Shown here one piece after another: positions 12,201-24,831 of a stretch of DNA of 58,696 nucleotides. The position numbers were made by a program, and so were the translations under genes. Below the pieces are notes generated by a model. That model searched no databases and had not been told where the DNA came from. It saw nothing but the letters and a program-made list of their open reading frames with translations. The DNA lies in the NCBI GenBank assembly GCA_000708835.1, contig DF237500.1:1-58696 (forward strand), written 5' to 3'. Every line of letters begins with the position of its first letter. The stretch's first letter is position 1. The stretch is from Klebsormidium nitens. Taxonomy: Eukaryota; Streptophyta; Klebsormidiophyceae; Klebsormidiales; Klebsormidiaceae.

Positions 12201-14497
12201 CTTCCGCTCAAGTCTCGAGGCTGACGCTGACTTGAGCGCAAGGGTCTGATTGCTCTTACGATCCCTTTCACCAACGTCGTCCGGGTAAAACTCGCGGAAC
12301 GAAAGTCTCACGGTAAGGTACAAGCTATGGTCTTCTCGCAGTCATACTTCTGCTCATGCGTGACTTGCTTCTGACACAGGTCAGCCGAGAGCTCTTCAAT
12401 CCAGAATTCGCCCTGTTTCGCACCGCCCCCGCCGACCGCAACCGCCTGTTCCCCAACCTCAACTCCGATGTGAATCCCGGGCATCTCTCCTACTTCCGCT
12501 TCTGTGGCCGGTTCATCGCTCTGGCCATCGCCCACGAGATGCCGTTGGGAATCACGCTCTGCTCGGCGCTCGCGCATGGGCTTCTGAGGCGCCCGGGAGA
12601 GTCCCCCGGGGGGCAGAGTGTGGGGCACTTCGCGGCCCGGGACATCGACCCCGAGCTGTTTGAGTCGTGCGAGCGGCTGCTGCAGCTGCCGGAGAGCGAG
12701 GTGAGCTTTGAGTCTTTGAATATCGTCATATCAAAGGGCCGCAACTTCGCATCAGCATCATATCTGGTCCCATATCGGGTTGCGTTGCAGGTTGCAACGA
12801 GCTTTCTGGACGAAGGGCAACACGTGGTTGCTGCAGTGAGCGGGTCCTCAATGGGCTCGTTTTTGGGTTTGATAAGGCTTTGGGCTAGAGACTGAGCTGG
12901 ACGCTCTGCCAAACCAACCTGTGCTGACCCGTGAAACCACCGCAGCTTATTGCACTGGGTGATTCTGGTAGGTCAGGTTGCGAACTCCGGGATTCAGGAT
13001 GCAGGGATATGGCTTCGTTCGCACTCCAATCTGTAGGATTGTGCAAAGTCGAAGCAAGTGTATAAACCCACAGATGCTGTCACGCCAATGCCGGATCAGG
13101 GCGTGGAATCTCGTGAATTGCCGCCGGTTGTAGTTGTGCTGATTCTTCGTTGACTGCCGGCATGATTAACACTCTGTAAGCTACGAGAAGGCGCACGAAA
13201 GCCTGTTGAAACAATGGTCCTATACTTAATGGACGGCCCGCCCAAAGCGGAAGACATCTGATTTTAGCCTTCCTCTTTTCCAGGTTGCGCAGCTCGGCCT
13301 GACTTTTGTGTACACGACTGAGCGCTTGGGGGGCCATACCGAGCAGGAGCTGTGCCGGGGGGGCCACGACAGAGAGGTGACCGCCAAAAATCGGGCGGAG
13401 TTTGTCAACCTGAAGGTCCGGAAGCAGCTGTTGGAACCTGTGCGCCCGCAGATTGCTGCTCTGAGGGAGGGCTTACAAAGTCTGCTGTGTCATGGCGGCA
13501 AAGAATGGCGGGAAGCGTTTGGCATCTTGACGGAGGAGGTGAGCAACCTTTAAGTTGGTTCTTAACATTTAATCTCTGAAGTGATCACTAACTGTAGAGG
13601 CAGGCGAGTTCCGAATGGAACGAAAAGGACGACGCGGAGCGTTTTGTAGATGCAGATTTACGTACTTTGCTGCATGACTTCGCTTCGCAGCCACGACGGT
13701 TTTTGGTCTTTGGTTTGTGGTCTTTGGTTTGTGCAGGGTTGTGGGTCGGACTCAAATGAATCTGGAGACGAGAGTTATTGAAAAGGCATGAAGTCGAGGT
13801 ACCATTGTTGAGCAAAGCATGGCAAGCCTAACCCGTTTATATCATCTTTTACCTGAAGATTTTCTCATTTTAGACGACCGACGTGTGAAGAAAGTCTGAA
13901 AGTTGCTAAGACCTCGATGCATGTCATGCCGTCAATTTGATCCTTATCGTTTGCACTTGCATATGCTCATATGCGGCGCTTGTCTCTAACTTTAAAAGAC
14001 CTCGAGCACAGATTGGGTCGGTAATGGGCTCCACAAGATTCTCAGTCAAGAGAGGCCTCAAACTCAAAAGGTTTCCGACAAACTGTTGCATTCCTCAGAT
14101 TGTTTATTGCGTGCAGGAATTCAACTCCTTGCTACACGGCTCTACTGCGGACATCTCCATCGAATATTGGATGGAGCACACCACCTACCATGGGTACACT
14201 GACGAGCATCCTGTCATCCAGAACTTCTGGCTGGCTGTCCAAAGCCTGAACCCCGATCAACAACGCAACTTACTGTTCTTTGCTACCGCCGTGCGGTATC
14301 TTCCTTCCATAGGCTTTGCCGGCCTGTCCGAGCGCTTTCACATCCACCACACGGATGCCGCACCAGAGAGCCTTCCCAGAGCGCACACATGCTATTTTCA
14401 ACTAGTGCTTCCCGCTTACGGTTCTTACGAGCTGATGAAGCAACGGTTGATGACAATAGTGCAGCAGCACGTTGTGGAAGGGTTTGGAGAAGTGTGA
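9249..14497 (+). CDS. UPL5: UPL5-like HECT E3 ubiquitin ligase with N-terminal ubiquitin-like domain
   Basis: Six exons (9249-9673, 10106-10327, 10786-11806, 12380-12700, 13284-13538, 14117-14497) join in phase to 875 codons, all with GT-AG introns. The 874-residue product is close to the length I recall for Arabidopsis UPL5. Residues 59 to about 138 form a ubiquitin-like domain (VQFFVKSLSGETLVV). The middle is helical and not assigned. HECT spans about 525-874: GLGPGVIREFFTVVSRELFNP at the exon 3/4 join, FRFCGRFIALAIAH, FVYTTERLGGHTE, and the C-lobe with the catalytic cysteine in RAHTCYFQL (Cys840, codon 14390-14392). The ATG at 9249 was chosen because it precedes MAEDRSRKR; an in-frame ATG lies at 9165. 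Such enzymes transfer ubiquitin through a thioester; UPL5 in Arabidopsis controls leaf senescence (known family role). Its last exon is the left breakpoint of the segmental duplication. Confidence 0.92.
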
Positions 14498-14996
14498 CGA
14501 AGCCAAACATCAGTGTCATTTTAGGGGGGTCGTTGAGATGGACATATACACTGAGATCTGGGCTCGCTCCTTCGGTGAGAAGCGCTCGCTGAAGGCAGTT
14601 GCAATCATGATAGATTTGAGCATCTATTGCAAAATGCAATTTTTCCAAAGCCTATTGCTAAGATACTTTTTTAGAAAACCTACAGTAAGCTGGGCCCGAC
14701 GTATGACGAGCTCGGATTGTTTGGACATGAAAGAGTACACATGCAGTTTCCAAAACCCTTCGCGATTGCCACCCAATTGCCATAAATTGTTTTGGACCAT
14801 TCGTGTATCTGTATCTGGTTATGATGGAAAGCTGCCTGGCAGCTGGACTCCTTCGCCATGCATTCGATTGTCAAAGGACTTATATTATGGCATGTCGTTT
14901 GATCTTTCCTCTGCAATGCACAATGATCAGCGCAGCCAAATGAGTCGAGGGAACGACAATATGAGACGGTGAGCATAATCTTAAATTTCTGGATCA

Positions 14997-15032
14997 TAGA
15001 TCTGACCGTCGATCGACCGACGGTCAGATCTA
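14997..15032. other. Perfect 15-bp inverted repeat, 6-nt loop
   Basis: The arms 14997-15011 (TAGATCTGACCGTCG) and 15018-15032 are exact reverse complements with a 6-nt loop (ATCGAC). It lies 500 bp past the UPL5 stop. It could be a transcript 3'-end structure or a cruciform site. I could not find it in the matching part of unit 2. Confidence 0.8.
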
Positions 15033-15379
15033 GAGATGTAAGGCAGACCTGAAGTAGTACTAAACTAGCTATTTACGGTAGGTAATATATCAAAAATGCG
15101 GGGTACTATATGCATGCACCATCACATGTGATGCGTTAAAGAACTTAGCCCAATGATGCAATGAATTGCACACTTTCGCTCCACTCAAGTCGGACTTCGA
15201 CTGTTTCCACGGATGTTTGCGGCCACGAGTTTGCTTCATGCAAGACTGGTCCGCTAAGCGCGTAGCTCAAGCTGAGTTGGTGCTGACTCGACGACTCGTG
15301 ACTCGTGAGTCGTGACTCATAGAGATACGGTATCCTGACTGTCTGCTCAGTGCTTCGGGCTCATTCGAATTTCGGCGGC

Positions 15380-15707
15380 TACCCGTACGACCAAGGTATG
15401 ATTCCGAATAAATAAATAATTATTTGCATTCGGAAAGTTGGAAACTCCGGATAAGCAGTCGGATTCTGCTTTTTCGGAAACCAAAAATAATTGCTAAAAC
15501 TCATTCGGACAGTGACTTCCAAGGCCGTATAAGCATACGGTACGTACCTTTTACCGTTAACCGCCTGGAGAATATGGGTACCTAGGTACCTCCTGGCAAA
15601 TCGGATTTGGGTTCGGAAAGTGGAAAATAACACATCATTTGGGCTCGCATTCGTCAAAATAATTGCCTTTTTTGAGCATTCGGAATCATACCTTGGTCGT
15701 ACGGGTA
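15380..15707. mobile_element. MITE with about 28-bp terminal inverted repeats and TA target duplication
   Basis: Positions 15380-15409 and 15678-15707 are perfect reverse complements (beginning TACCCGTACGACC and ending GGTCGTACGGGTA). Because both ends carry TA, the simplest reading is an element of about 324 bp (15382-15705) with 28-bp inverted repeats, flanked by a TA target-site duplication as in Tc1/mariner-type (Stowaway-like) MITEs. The interior repeats a GCATTCGG motif and has no believable transposase; a chance minus-strand frame crosses it. It is present in unit 1 only. Confidence 0.85.
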
Positions 15708-16499
15708 TTACACCCTGGGCAAGTCCCTGGGCAGTACCCTCTACCTAGTATCGATACTATCTACCGGTAGGTGGAATTGAACTGGGCTCCGAATTGGCAG
15801 GATTTATGTCGACAGCGCAATCATTGACACGGCTTCATAGAATCTCAGTTCCACCGCACAACCGTCGATGGCTTTGAAAACAAGCAGCTGGACGGTTCAA
15901 CGTCTGCCAATTGGTGGCCCAGCTAACGTCAGCAGCTTGCTGACTTTTGACTCTTGAGCGCCTCTGGGGCGACACGTCCCATCCCCTCCACCAAATTGCA
16001 CTAAGCAATGTCCAGAAACACCAGCCGGTGCTTTTTCCAGACGCTCAAACACTTGGAAGAAAGGAGGGAAGACGCCACCGCAGGAACTTCTGTAGTGTCT
16101 GCTTCTTTTAGAGGCGGTGGCCAGTTGAGCCAGCCAACAGATTTGCCCAGGTTTTGCCGCATGCAGCCAAGCACAGGAGGATCCGGAAGAAGCGCACTCT
16201 GACACAGTCTATGTCGTGAAAGGTGGTTGACACTTCCTGAAAGTAGGAAGATTCGTTTGGATTCAGGGGTTTGCAATTGCCTGAAAGTGCATAGCAGTTG
16301 AACAATTGTTTTGCGCAACTAAGCAAACTGGCGTGCCGCTTCAGCCGGCGCCACCGAAAAGACCGTCGCAATTATTTCCTTTGCACGTGAATTTACAGCT
16401 TCTATCGACAAGAGAAAGCAACCTGCTTTTCCAAAGACAACAATCTCCATTGAGACTAAACCGGCCAACATCTAGCTCATCGATCCAGTAGCCGCCAAC

Positions 16500-19400
16500 A
16501 TGACGACCTCAGTGTCCGGGTTTCTGACCAATCTGATCACGAACATCGTGATTTTCGTGTTGCTCTTGGTCGTTTTTCTCATTCTCTCAAGGAAGGCAAG
16601 CCTGGCTGTCATCTACTACAGCAGGCGCATACTCAGCGGGGTTGGCCCACCTGAACCTAAATCCAGAGGAACCTTCCAATGGCTGACTGATGCATTTCGT
16701 ATGAGCGACACAGAGCTTGCAGAAAGAGCAGGCCTGGACGCACTAGCTTATATCACGCTCTTCAAAACAGGTGAGTGTGGGCCAGATTATGTGGTTTCTA
16801 TTGATGAATGCAAAATGAGTTACTATGGCTTGTGTTTGGATGGACTGACTGTGGAGGTGATACATGAACAATACCTCAAAGCTCATCTATTTTCTGTTGG
16901 CTCTTTTGTGACCAGTCCAGTTTAGCAGCTCCTCTTGCTGACTGGCCCTGAGGAAAAGTTGACACGAGTGAATCCTTATTCAGCCCTTGCTGTCCGACCT
17001 CCTTTCGTGCTTCTGGAGCTGATGAATGTTACAGGGAGTTATCTTCAGAGTCAGTGCTGCTCGCTTCCTGTGCCTGTCTGCGCTGCCTGAGCTGCCAGCG
17101 ATGGTCCTCTTATGATCCCTGTTCTCTGCAGTAATCATTGAGGTGCAGGATGTAGCTCACAATCGTTTTGCTTGCAGGTCTGAAGATTTTTGGAGCATCC
17201 CTCTTGTATTGCATCATCATTGAGCTGCCAGTCAATGGTAAGATTACATTTTCCAGGCACTGCCCCTTCGTCAGGCTTTGCTCACGCAGGCTGCTGAACC
17301 GACTGCAAACTGTGTTTCCCTGGTCGTTTCCCGACCGTTATTTTCTTCTCTCTTGCAACGTTGAGGGTTTGCACAAGATGAGTGATACAGTACACTTGCT
17401 AGGAGAGACTGAAGGCTAGTGCACAAACTCAGAAGTTTAGCTGAAAATTGGTCACCATGTCCTACGACTAGTGACCTGTCATGTGTCTTTAATTGGCATT
17501 AGCAGCCTGCACCTGACTATGTTTGTTTGAAGCTTGGGGTGTTCATTTGTCGCTGAACGCTTTCCTGTGGGGAACAGCTCAGAGTCTTCATGAGGTGCAC
17601 TCTGGCTCTGTGGAACAATCTGCCTGATAGATCTCTCTTGCATTTTTGCTCCAAGTCTTCATTGCATTCTGGTTTGCTTCTTACAGTCACCGGAAATTAT
17701 TACACTGACTACAACAAGCAGCCCGGCGTCTTGGGGGACCCAAATAGGGAGCTGCAGTTCACAAACTTTGACAAGATGAGCATGGGAAACGTAAAAAAGG
17801 TATCAGCAGCTATCTCTTCTCTCATGGATATGAACATCTGTGCATTCTTGCTGAGAGGTACAAGACCATGCAGTTGAATCTCTCTGAGTGGCTAGTTGGT
17901 CAAGTTCTTCAGCATTGTGAGATGCACAGTTGAATCCCAGACCACACAAATGAGAATGTCACCGGGTCTTTAAAGCACCAATTGGCGGCCAGCTATGGAT
18001 TCTCCTCCCAGTCCATATGTGCAATATCAGAAGTCGGGTGTAAGTACGCTGCATTGCATCTCAAGCCACACAGATGCTGGACTTTGACACCACCTGACAG
18101 CTTCAGAACTCTCAAACGAGGATCACTCTGCAGGGCTCCTCGCGCCTCTGGACGCACGTGATCGCCGCCTACTGGGTGGCTTTCGTCTGTTACTACATTC
18201 TGTACACCAGCTACAAGAACATGTCCCACATGCGGGCCCAGTTCCTGAGCTCTTTCGGTGCCAGGGCGACCGTGCGGCAATATGCGGTGCTAGTGACGGA
18301 CATCCCTGCGAGTGAAAAAGCGGATCGCCACTCCCAGGTCGATAGCTTCTTCCATAAGCTGCACCCAGGGACGTTTGAGCGGGCGCAGGTCATTACGAAG
18401 CTGACCAAGGTGAGAGGTCGTTCTCTCCATGGTTTGGTCTACTTGGTTATAAGTAGTCTGGTGAAGGGTGCGAGGACCATGCTCTTAGATGAATCTGCTT
18501 GGTTTGCTGTGCTTGGCAGATTGTGCGAACGATATAAGCGGCAGAGATTGCAGAAGGTTAGTTTGGCAGATTTGTTGTGGTTTACGGGAGTGTTTGCGCA
18601 GCGGAAACTCCTGTTCTGAAGGAGCTTTCGACCCCCTGGAATGTGCTGTTGCACATGCGAGAGCGAGGCAGTGTGAGAGAGCTGTCACAGGGGGCGGGAT
18701 CGTTTGTTGGTCAATCGTGAAATTCACTAGGATCTTTCGGAAGAGTTCAGAAGTCGCTCTCTGGATCTCATGTAAAAAAAGCTGTTGCTGTGAGAGCTAT
18801 CTGAGATGTCTTGCACAACTTACCAGAAATAGATCAACAAAACATTGAGCCGTTCGACCATCATATACTGACGAGGAGAAAAGCCGATTCGCTCATGGCC
18901 TGAAAGCCACCTTTCATGGCGGCTTACTTGTAACGAACATCAAGCAGATATCTTGCCCGACCTTTTCTGACCATCCTTCCAGGTTGACAAGAAGTACAAG
19001 GAGAAGGAGAAGGTGCGCCGGAAGTTGGCCCACGCAGAAGCCGCATACGCAGAGGCGCAGAAAAAGAACACAGAGAAGGCCAAGAGGCCGCAGCACAAGA
19101 CCGGGTTCCTTGGCCTCGTTGGAGAGAAGGTAAGGCCAGAGAGTGCAGGAAGTTTCTGTAAATGCCAATTTGCAGCCTGTCCGCTCTGCTTGTGACGTCA
19201 GTTCCTATCGTGGGTGCCCCTCGAGTGTGTGTGCTTCACGGCTGGACACGGTCCTGGTCTTTCTTAGGTACTATGTTTGGCTCCGGTCTCTGCCTGTGGC
19301 GCCAGGAGTATTCAAGCGTACGGGCTACGCAGAACCAGTACCGAAGCGTTGAAAAAGACCTCTCAGCCGGTCCGGCACGCCCATCGTTCTTTTGTTAAGT

Positions 19401-22400
19401 AAACCCGTCTTTTAGAAAGCAAAGATCACTAAAGCTTATGAATGGTCACTTCTCTCCCCTGCAACTCAAGAAGTTACGGCCAACCGGAATTTTACGTAGG
19501 CCGGGCACTTGTTCCCCCGCAGGTCGACACGATTGATTGGTGTCAGAAGCGGCTGGCGGAACTCGGCCCGGAGCTGGCGGAAGAGCGGCGAAAGACGGTC
19601 GCCGAGAGGACCATTGACGCGGCGCTCGTCTTCTTCAATTCGCGCGCAATTGCGACGATGTCAGCGCAGGTACGGATTCAGCTTTTCTGCTTGTGAATGA
19701 TGCTCCGCTGTGTAAGCTCCGCCTGCATGTGCGGACTGTGACGTTCCTTTCTCTACGTGGCGCTATAGCCTCACAGCTTTTTCAGCGTCTGATATTCGCA
19801 TCGTAAGCAGTACTCGTATGCTAAGTTTGCCGTTGGAAGCTCCAAAGATTGCTGAGCATCGTCTACGACGATGTTTCGGATGGATCACACGCACCGGGCA
19901 GCAACAGAATATATCCGGTCCTTTTCTTTCGCTTTTCAATGGAGCGAGTCCTCGCTTGACATGTGTATTCGCGTGCTCGAGCTACCAGTTTGTCCACCTT
20001 TTCCTGCTCTCGACGCTCTCGATGTTCTCGACGCTCAGTTTGCTTTCTCAGGACGTCCACATTCACTTAGTGACGTCACCCTGACGTCACCCACTCCTCC
20101 TCCTCCGCAGTCAGCGCACGCCCGCAAGGCCGAGTCGTGGCAGACGCAGTTCGCGCCGGAGCCGCGTGACGTCATCTGGGCCAATCTGGGCGTCAGCTGG
20201 TGGGAGAAGTTCGCGCGGCAGAGCCTGGTCTACGGCGCCACGTTCCTCATCATCTTCTTCTACCTGATCCCCATCACCATCGTCTCCGGCTTCAGCACGC
20301 TGGACAACCTGAAGAAGTTCGCGTCCTTCCTCAACCCAGTCTTTGACATGTGAGTAAAACTCGGTCCTCTCTCGAACCTCTTTCATTTGTCAAGGAACGG
20401 CCTTTTATCTTTCCTCACCCTGTCATCGACAAGACACTGAGGTCTTGTTTTCTTCAGAACCTGAAGACGATATTCGAATAATTTGTGACGTTCAAGCTTA
20501 AGTGTACGGACCACTGCAAGTGTCCTTGTTAAGATGGATGCGTATGAGCACTTACAAGCGCCATTTTGAGCACATATGCGGTGCTTTTCAAACGCTTACA
20601 CTGCTGTGCAGCCGCTCCTTTGGTGACGTCAGACCCGCAGGCTCTCTAGCTCTTCTGTCCAACACACGAACGGTGGGCCCTTGATTCGCCTCACCTGCTC
20701 TAACACCCTACCTGAATCTGACGTCATGCTTTGGGCATCACAGCGGCCCGGTGAAGGCCATCCTGCAGGCGTTCCTGCCGCAGTTGGCCCTGCTCGTCTT
20801 CTTGGCAATCCTGCCGAAGCTGCTCCTCTTCCTCACCAAGCGCGAGGGCGTGACGTCACTGTCGCACGCCGACCGCGGGTGCGCCGGCAAGGTGCGCGGT
20901 GCCAGTAATACTGGAAAATTTTTGACCTTCTTGTGCGCACTTGGAAAGTTTGTCGAAGTGATCGGAGCCACTTGCACTGGGGTAGGGATCCGGGAGAAGG
21001 GTTCGGTTAGCAGAGGGGTTAGCGTGGTGTGGTTTTGGAGCGTGCATTCTCCGGCTGGGCTTTTGACTAGGTGCCCAATTGTGTGCAGATTGCTTTTAGT
21101 TCAATGATGAATTGGAAGTATCTCGTGTGCTTTTATGGCGCCAGCTAGACAAAAGGGCAGACTTGGCCGGAACGAAAGCAAACCGTTTCCGCAGCTATCC
21201 CTTCACGTGTCCAATTCTTGGGCCTTTGATTGCGGGCAGCGTCTTATACCCTCTCTGCTCGACACTGCAAATGCTTAGGCTGAGGTCGTCAATCTTTTTA
21301 ACAGCAGGGATCAATTCCATGGCGTTTCTTTCGATCATGGGTCACTTCTGCAACACATGTAACCCTTTCTGCGCAGTACTACTACTTCATGGTGTTCAAC
21401 GTCTTCCTGGGAGTCACGGTCGCGGGCTCCGCTTTTGGGCAGCTCAAGCAGGTGCGAACACCATCTTTCGTTGTTGAAGTTTTGAGCAGCCTAGCCGTTG
21501 AGATGTGGTTGGTGGTTTCTCACTGCTATGCTGCCGTTCTGCGTATGCGGATCAGTCCTAACTCCAATTTGGATTTTCGGCGGATGCTCGGTAAGGCTGC
21601 AGCCAAAGAAGTCTGGTTGTCGTTCTTTTCTTCAGAAGTGTCGACCTTATGATTGCTGGCTGCATTCGAGCTAAAGTCCACCCCCTTCGCATAAGTCTGA
21701 CTCATTGGATGCTCAGGCTCACCTCATCAGGCTCACCTCAGAATGCCTAACAATTCTGCGAAGGTTACTTCCCTAAATGTTCAAGAGCCCGATTGTAAAC
21801 GTAACTTCCTTTAGAACTCCGATCCTGACTAAGCCTCACAGTCCCCGGGAAATTTATCACTTACTGGTCCAAATTTAGAGATTGAGAGGTTAAGCGTTTG
21901 CTCAATCCACCCCCCAAATTCTCTTCCGCAGATGACCGAGAACCCAACCGGGATCGTGGACCTCCTGGGGTCATCCATTCCCCAGCAGGCTACCTTCTTC
22001 ATAACTTACATCGCGCTCAGCGGGTTTGTGGGCTACGGCCTGGCGCTCTCCCAGCTGATTCGGGTGGTTATCTACCTGGTTAAGCTCAAGTTCCTGGTTA
22101 AGACCGAGGAAGAAAAGCGGGACTCGTGGGCGCCCGGGAGCTTCAGCTACGGGTCAACCGTGCCCAAGGACCTGCTCATCGTGCTGCTCGGATTGTGAGT
22201 CCCGGGCACAATTGCCTTGGAAGATGAGTTTGCGTCGACAAGGCTGCTTAGAGTTGGGATTATCTTCGGCGCTAATTACGGGTTTGTGGGTTTGTGGGCT
22301 AGTAAGTATGTGCAAGTTATCAACCTCTGTAACCTAAAGGAAACATCTGTAACCTAAAGGAAACAAAAGCCTCATTGGTCCAATCGAAGGGGCGAGCGCT

Positions 22401-24831
22401 ATCTTGGACACGGAACGCCCTTTCAACTGGATCCGAAACAACGCGCTTTGTTGATGCTTTTGGGCACATTTGCTTCCGTTCTAGCGTCATAGGCCTTTGA
22501 GTGTGTATTGAACAGCTTTCAGCGATAATGTCATCGTAGGTATAAATAAATGTATCGTAGAACAAACATCCCACCCCTGCCCGTCACGCGTAAAATTATC
22601 AAAGGTCGCCGGCTCTTCTTCTCCTATTGCAAAGCACCGCCCAAACGAGCACGGAATGCTGGCCCGAGCTCTTCCATCCCGAACGCGAGACGCGCGCGCT
22701 TGTAATTTGTACAGCTTTACAGCCCTGGGACCCTTTTACACGAAGCAAGCCGTCTTCACTTTCAGATCGTGGGCTGGGTCTTCTTGTTTCTTCTTACCTA
22801 TATATTGTTTCTGATCGTTATGTACGCTTGTGCAGGTGCTACGCGGTCATCGCTCCGATCATCATCCCCTTCTGCATCGTCTACTTGGGTCTCGGGTACA
22901 TCATCAACAAGAACCTGGTGAGTAACGGGTCAGTTGACATGAAGTGGATGGAAGAACCCGCTCGCCGGGATTATTGTCACTTGTGATTTAAATTCCTATG
23001 TCGACGTTGGGATCGTATTCCAGAACCCATCCAAATGCTTTATTTCGACCTGCACAGAAGTCTGGCTCCTCGACGTGTCAGCCGCTTAATCTCTCGACTC
23101 CTGAAACCAAGTATCCGCTCCAAAGCCATCTATTACGGTTTCTTAACCCCTTGATTACGCTTCTCCACGTCAGCGTCTTAACCCGCAGCCGTTAAAAAGC
23201 AATGTTTCCGAGTACGAGAGCTAAGCATGGCATAGACCGCGCTAAGTCAGTTGTCCGCTCACTTTCCAAGTTCTTGCGACGCAATCCGGCAGCCCTCCCT
23301 TGAATTGACAAAGTTTCGCGTTCCAGAAACCACTTCTCAACCCCCATGACTACCGTGCAGAAGCTGAGGACTAAGATCTTTGAGGACGGGAATCGACGCC
23401 GCTGCTCAAGGACTCGAAGCCGGGTTTCCACAACCCGCTCGAATCTCGATTCCTGACGGGTTCGTTTCAGGGGTTCCAAGGGATTAGACACGAGTACCAA
23501 CCCAGTTTTTAAACCGCAGGCGCTGGAGGTGGAGGTCTCCGATTAACGAGAGTGGCGGCCGCACTTAACTCACAGCCGATTATCCTCTCAGAAGCAATTT
23601 CTTAAGGACTCTGCATCTTACATCTTCGCAACAGAGTCTGGACCCACGTGTCAACCTCCAGGTGTTGGAAGTTATAATCGCCGAGTACGAAAGCTAAGGG
23701 ACGGCTCAGACTGCGCAAAATCCCATAACCCGCTCTTCATATATTATAAAGCTTGTGAAAAGATAGCCGCAGCCCGAAGGGCAGCCCTCTCGGAACCTAT
23801 CTCTCTTTAACCCACCCATTAACCCGCAGGCGCTGGAAGTGAAGGTCCCCGAGTACGAGTCCGGCGGCCGCATGTATCCCCACATCCACAAGCGCTTCGT
23901 GGCGTCCCTGTTCATTGCGCAACTGACGCTGCTGGGCTTCATGGGCATCATGAAGTTCACAGCCACGCCGGTTATGATCCCGTTACCGATCCTAACCGTG
24001 GTGTTCCACCTGTTCACTAAGAAGTGCCTCGAGCCGCGGTTCACGTCGACGGCAATCGAAGTCGCGATCCAGGTAAGCGGCAGCAGCTTGTGCACCGAGT
24101 TTGCAGACGAGTCTGGCTCATGGAAAACGTAGTGACCCTCCTGAGACTTTCCACGTTAATATAAGGTTTCTGAGGTATCTGGCTGTGGAGATCTGAACTT
24201 TTCTTCGGACGAGTACCTTAACAAGAGACTACGTGCCGGTCATCGAGAGGCCGAATCAGTTAGGTCGCCGGGTCATCTTTGGTCAAGCCTTGGATTCAAT
24301 GAAAGCGGAGTCAAGTGAAGGGCGTGAAGCTCTGCAGAACATCGCGATCCGGCTGAGAGGTCGCTTGTTTCCCACATCTTTTTCGTTCTGCACTTTACGA
24401 TTTACACCCCTGAGGTTCTGTTTCCTTGTCCATTCATTGGAGAATTTCGGCAAACCTGCCATTGACTGATGACAAAAATCTTACCACCCTCGTTCACAGC
24501 CAAAAGGGATATGCAGCTCGTATATACGCTATAGTGCGGTACTCCTTCTGTACGTTGCCCGGTTGTTTCGGCTCCGTTTGTGGTGGTCGCTGGCATTGCT
24601 TACCATTCAAAGGGTCTGGTAGTCCTGGCCACACTTTGTTCACACCAGGATGCTTTCTGTGAGCAGGAGGTGAGTGAGGAGCCCAGTATTCAGGAGGTCA
24701 TGGCCGCTTACACGCCGGAGTGCATGGCGGGTGAAAACGAGGACGTCGAGTCTTCCTTCTCTCCAGCGAAGGCGTCATCCAGGGAGCATGAGACGGCGTT
24801 GCTGAACGGTGGCAACAGAAAGGTTGTCTAG
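16500..24831 (+). CDS. OSCA: OSCA/CSC1-like mechanosensitive cation channel, copy 1 (intact, 13 exons)
   Basis: Exons 16500-16770, 17178-17237, 17687-17799, 18134-18409, 18983-19129, 19523-19669, 20111-20349, 20744-20891, 21377-21451, 21932-22194, 22836-22917, 23830-24072 and 24667-24831 join in phase to 743 codons (742 residues), normal for the family. The first helix (LITNIVIFVLLLVVFLIL, about 10-30) and exons 2-4 (ELPVN; AAYWVAFVCYYILY) form the N-terminal membrane region. Exons 4-6 encode the cytosolic PHM7-type domain (QYAVLVTDIP, a charged KEKEKVRRKLAHAEAAYAEA helix, NSRAIATMSAQ). Exons 7-12 encode the seven-helix pore domain (YGATFLIIFFYLIPITIVSG; SSIPQQATFFITYIAL; VPEYESGG; LFIAQLTLLGFMGIMKF). 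The tail is acidic. Family members are osmo- or touch-gated, calcium-permeable plasma-membrane channels. Intron 11 holds decayed copies of the start of exon 12. Confidence 0.93.
22326..22365 (+). repeat. 20-bp tandem repeat, two copies, in OSCA copy 1 intron 10
   Basis: Two adjacent copies of a 20-bp unit (TCTGTAACCTAAAGGAAACA) lie in the intron. A short replication-slippage duplication with no visible function. Confidence 0.8.
23187..23829 (+). repeat. Array of decayed exon 12 5' ends in intron 11 of OSCA copy 1
   Basis: Before the working exon 12 (starting 23830), the intron holds degenerate copies of the acceptor plus exon start. Copies begin at about 23189 (acceptor acccgcag, then ...CCGAGTACGAGAGC), 23361 (gtgcag, weak), 23520 (accgcag, then GCGCTGGAGGTGGAGG) and 23662 (cctccag, then a weaker match ending CCGAGTACGAAAGC). 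Spacings are about 172, 159, 142 and 168 bp. Each copy has stops or shifts that would spoil the protein. Confidence 0.75.

Larger units (their letters stand above)
14498..16499. promoter_or_regulatory. Intergenic and upstream region of OSCA copy 1
   Basis: This 2-kb region lies between the UPL5-like stop and the OSCA copy 1 start. It holds the 3' flank of UPL5 (also found in unit 2), a long hairpin at 14997-15032, short GACTCGTGA-type repeats at about 15286-15318 and a MITE at 15380-15707. The last 700 bp resemble the corresponding region 26890-27650 of unit 2 and probably contain the OSCA promoter. No core promoter motif is clear. Confidence 0.45.

Noticed and set aside
15379-15657. 92-codon minus-strand frame
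   Set aside because: It runs across the inside and one end of the MITE and resembles no transposase.
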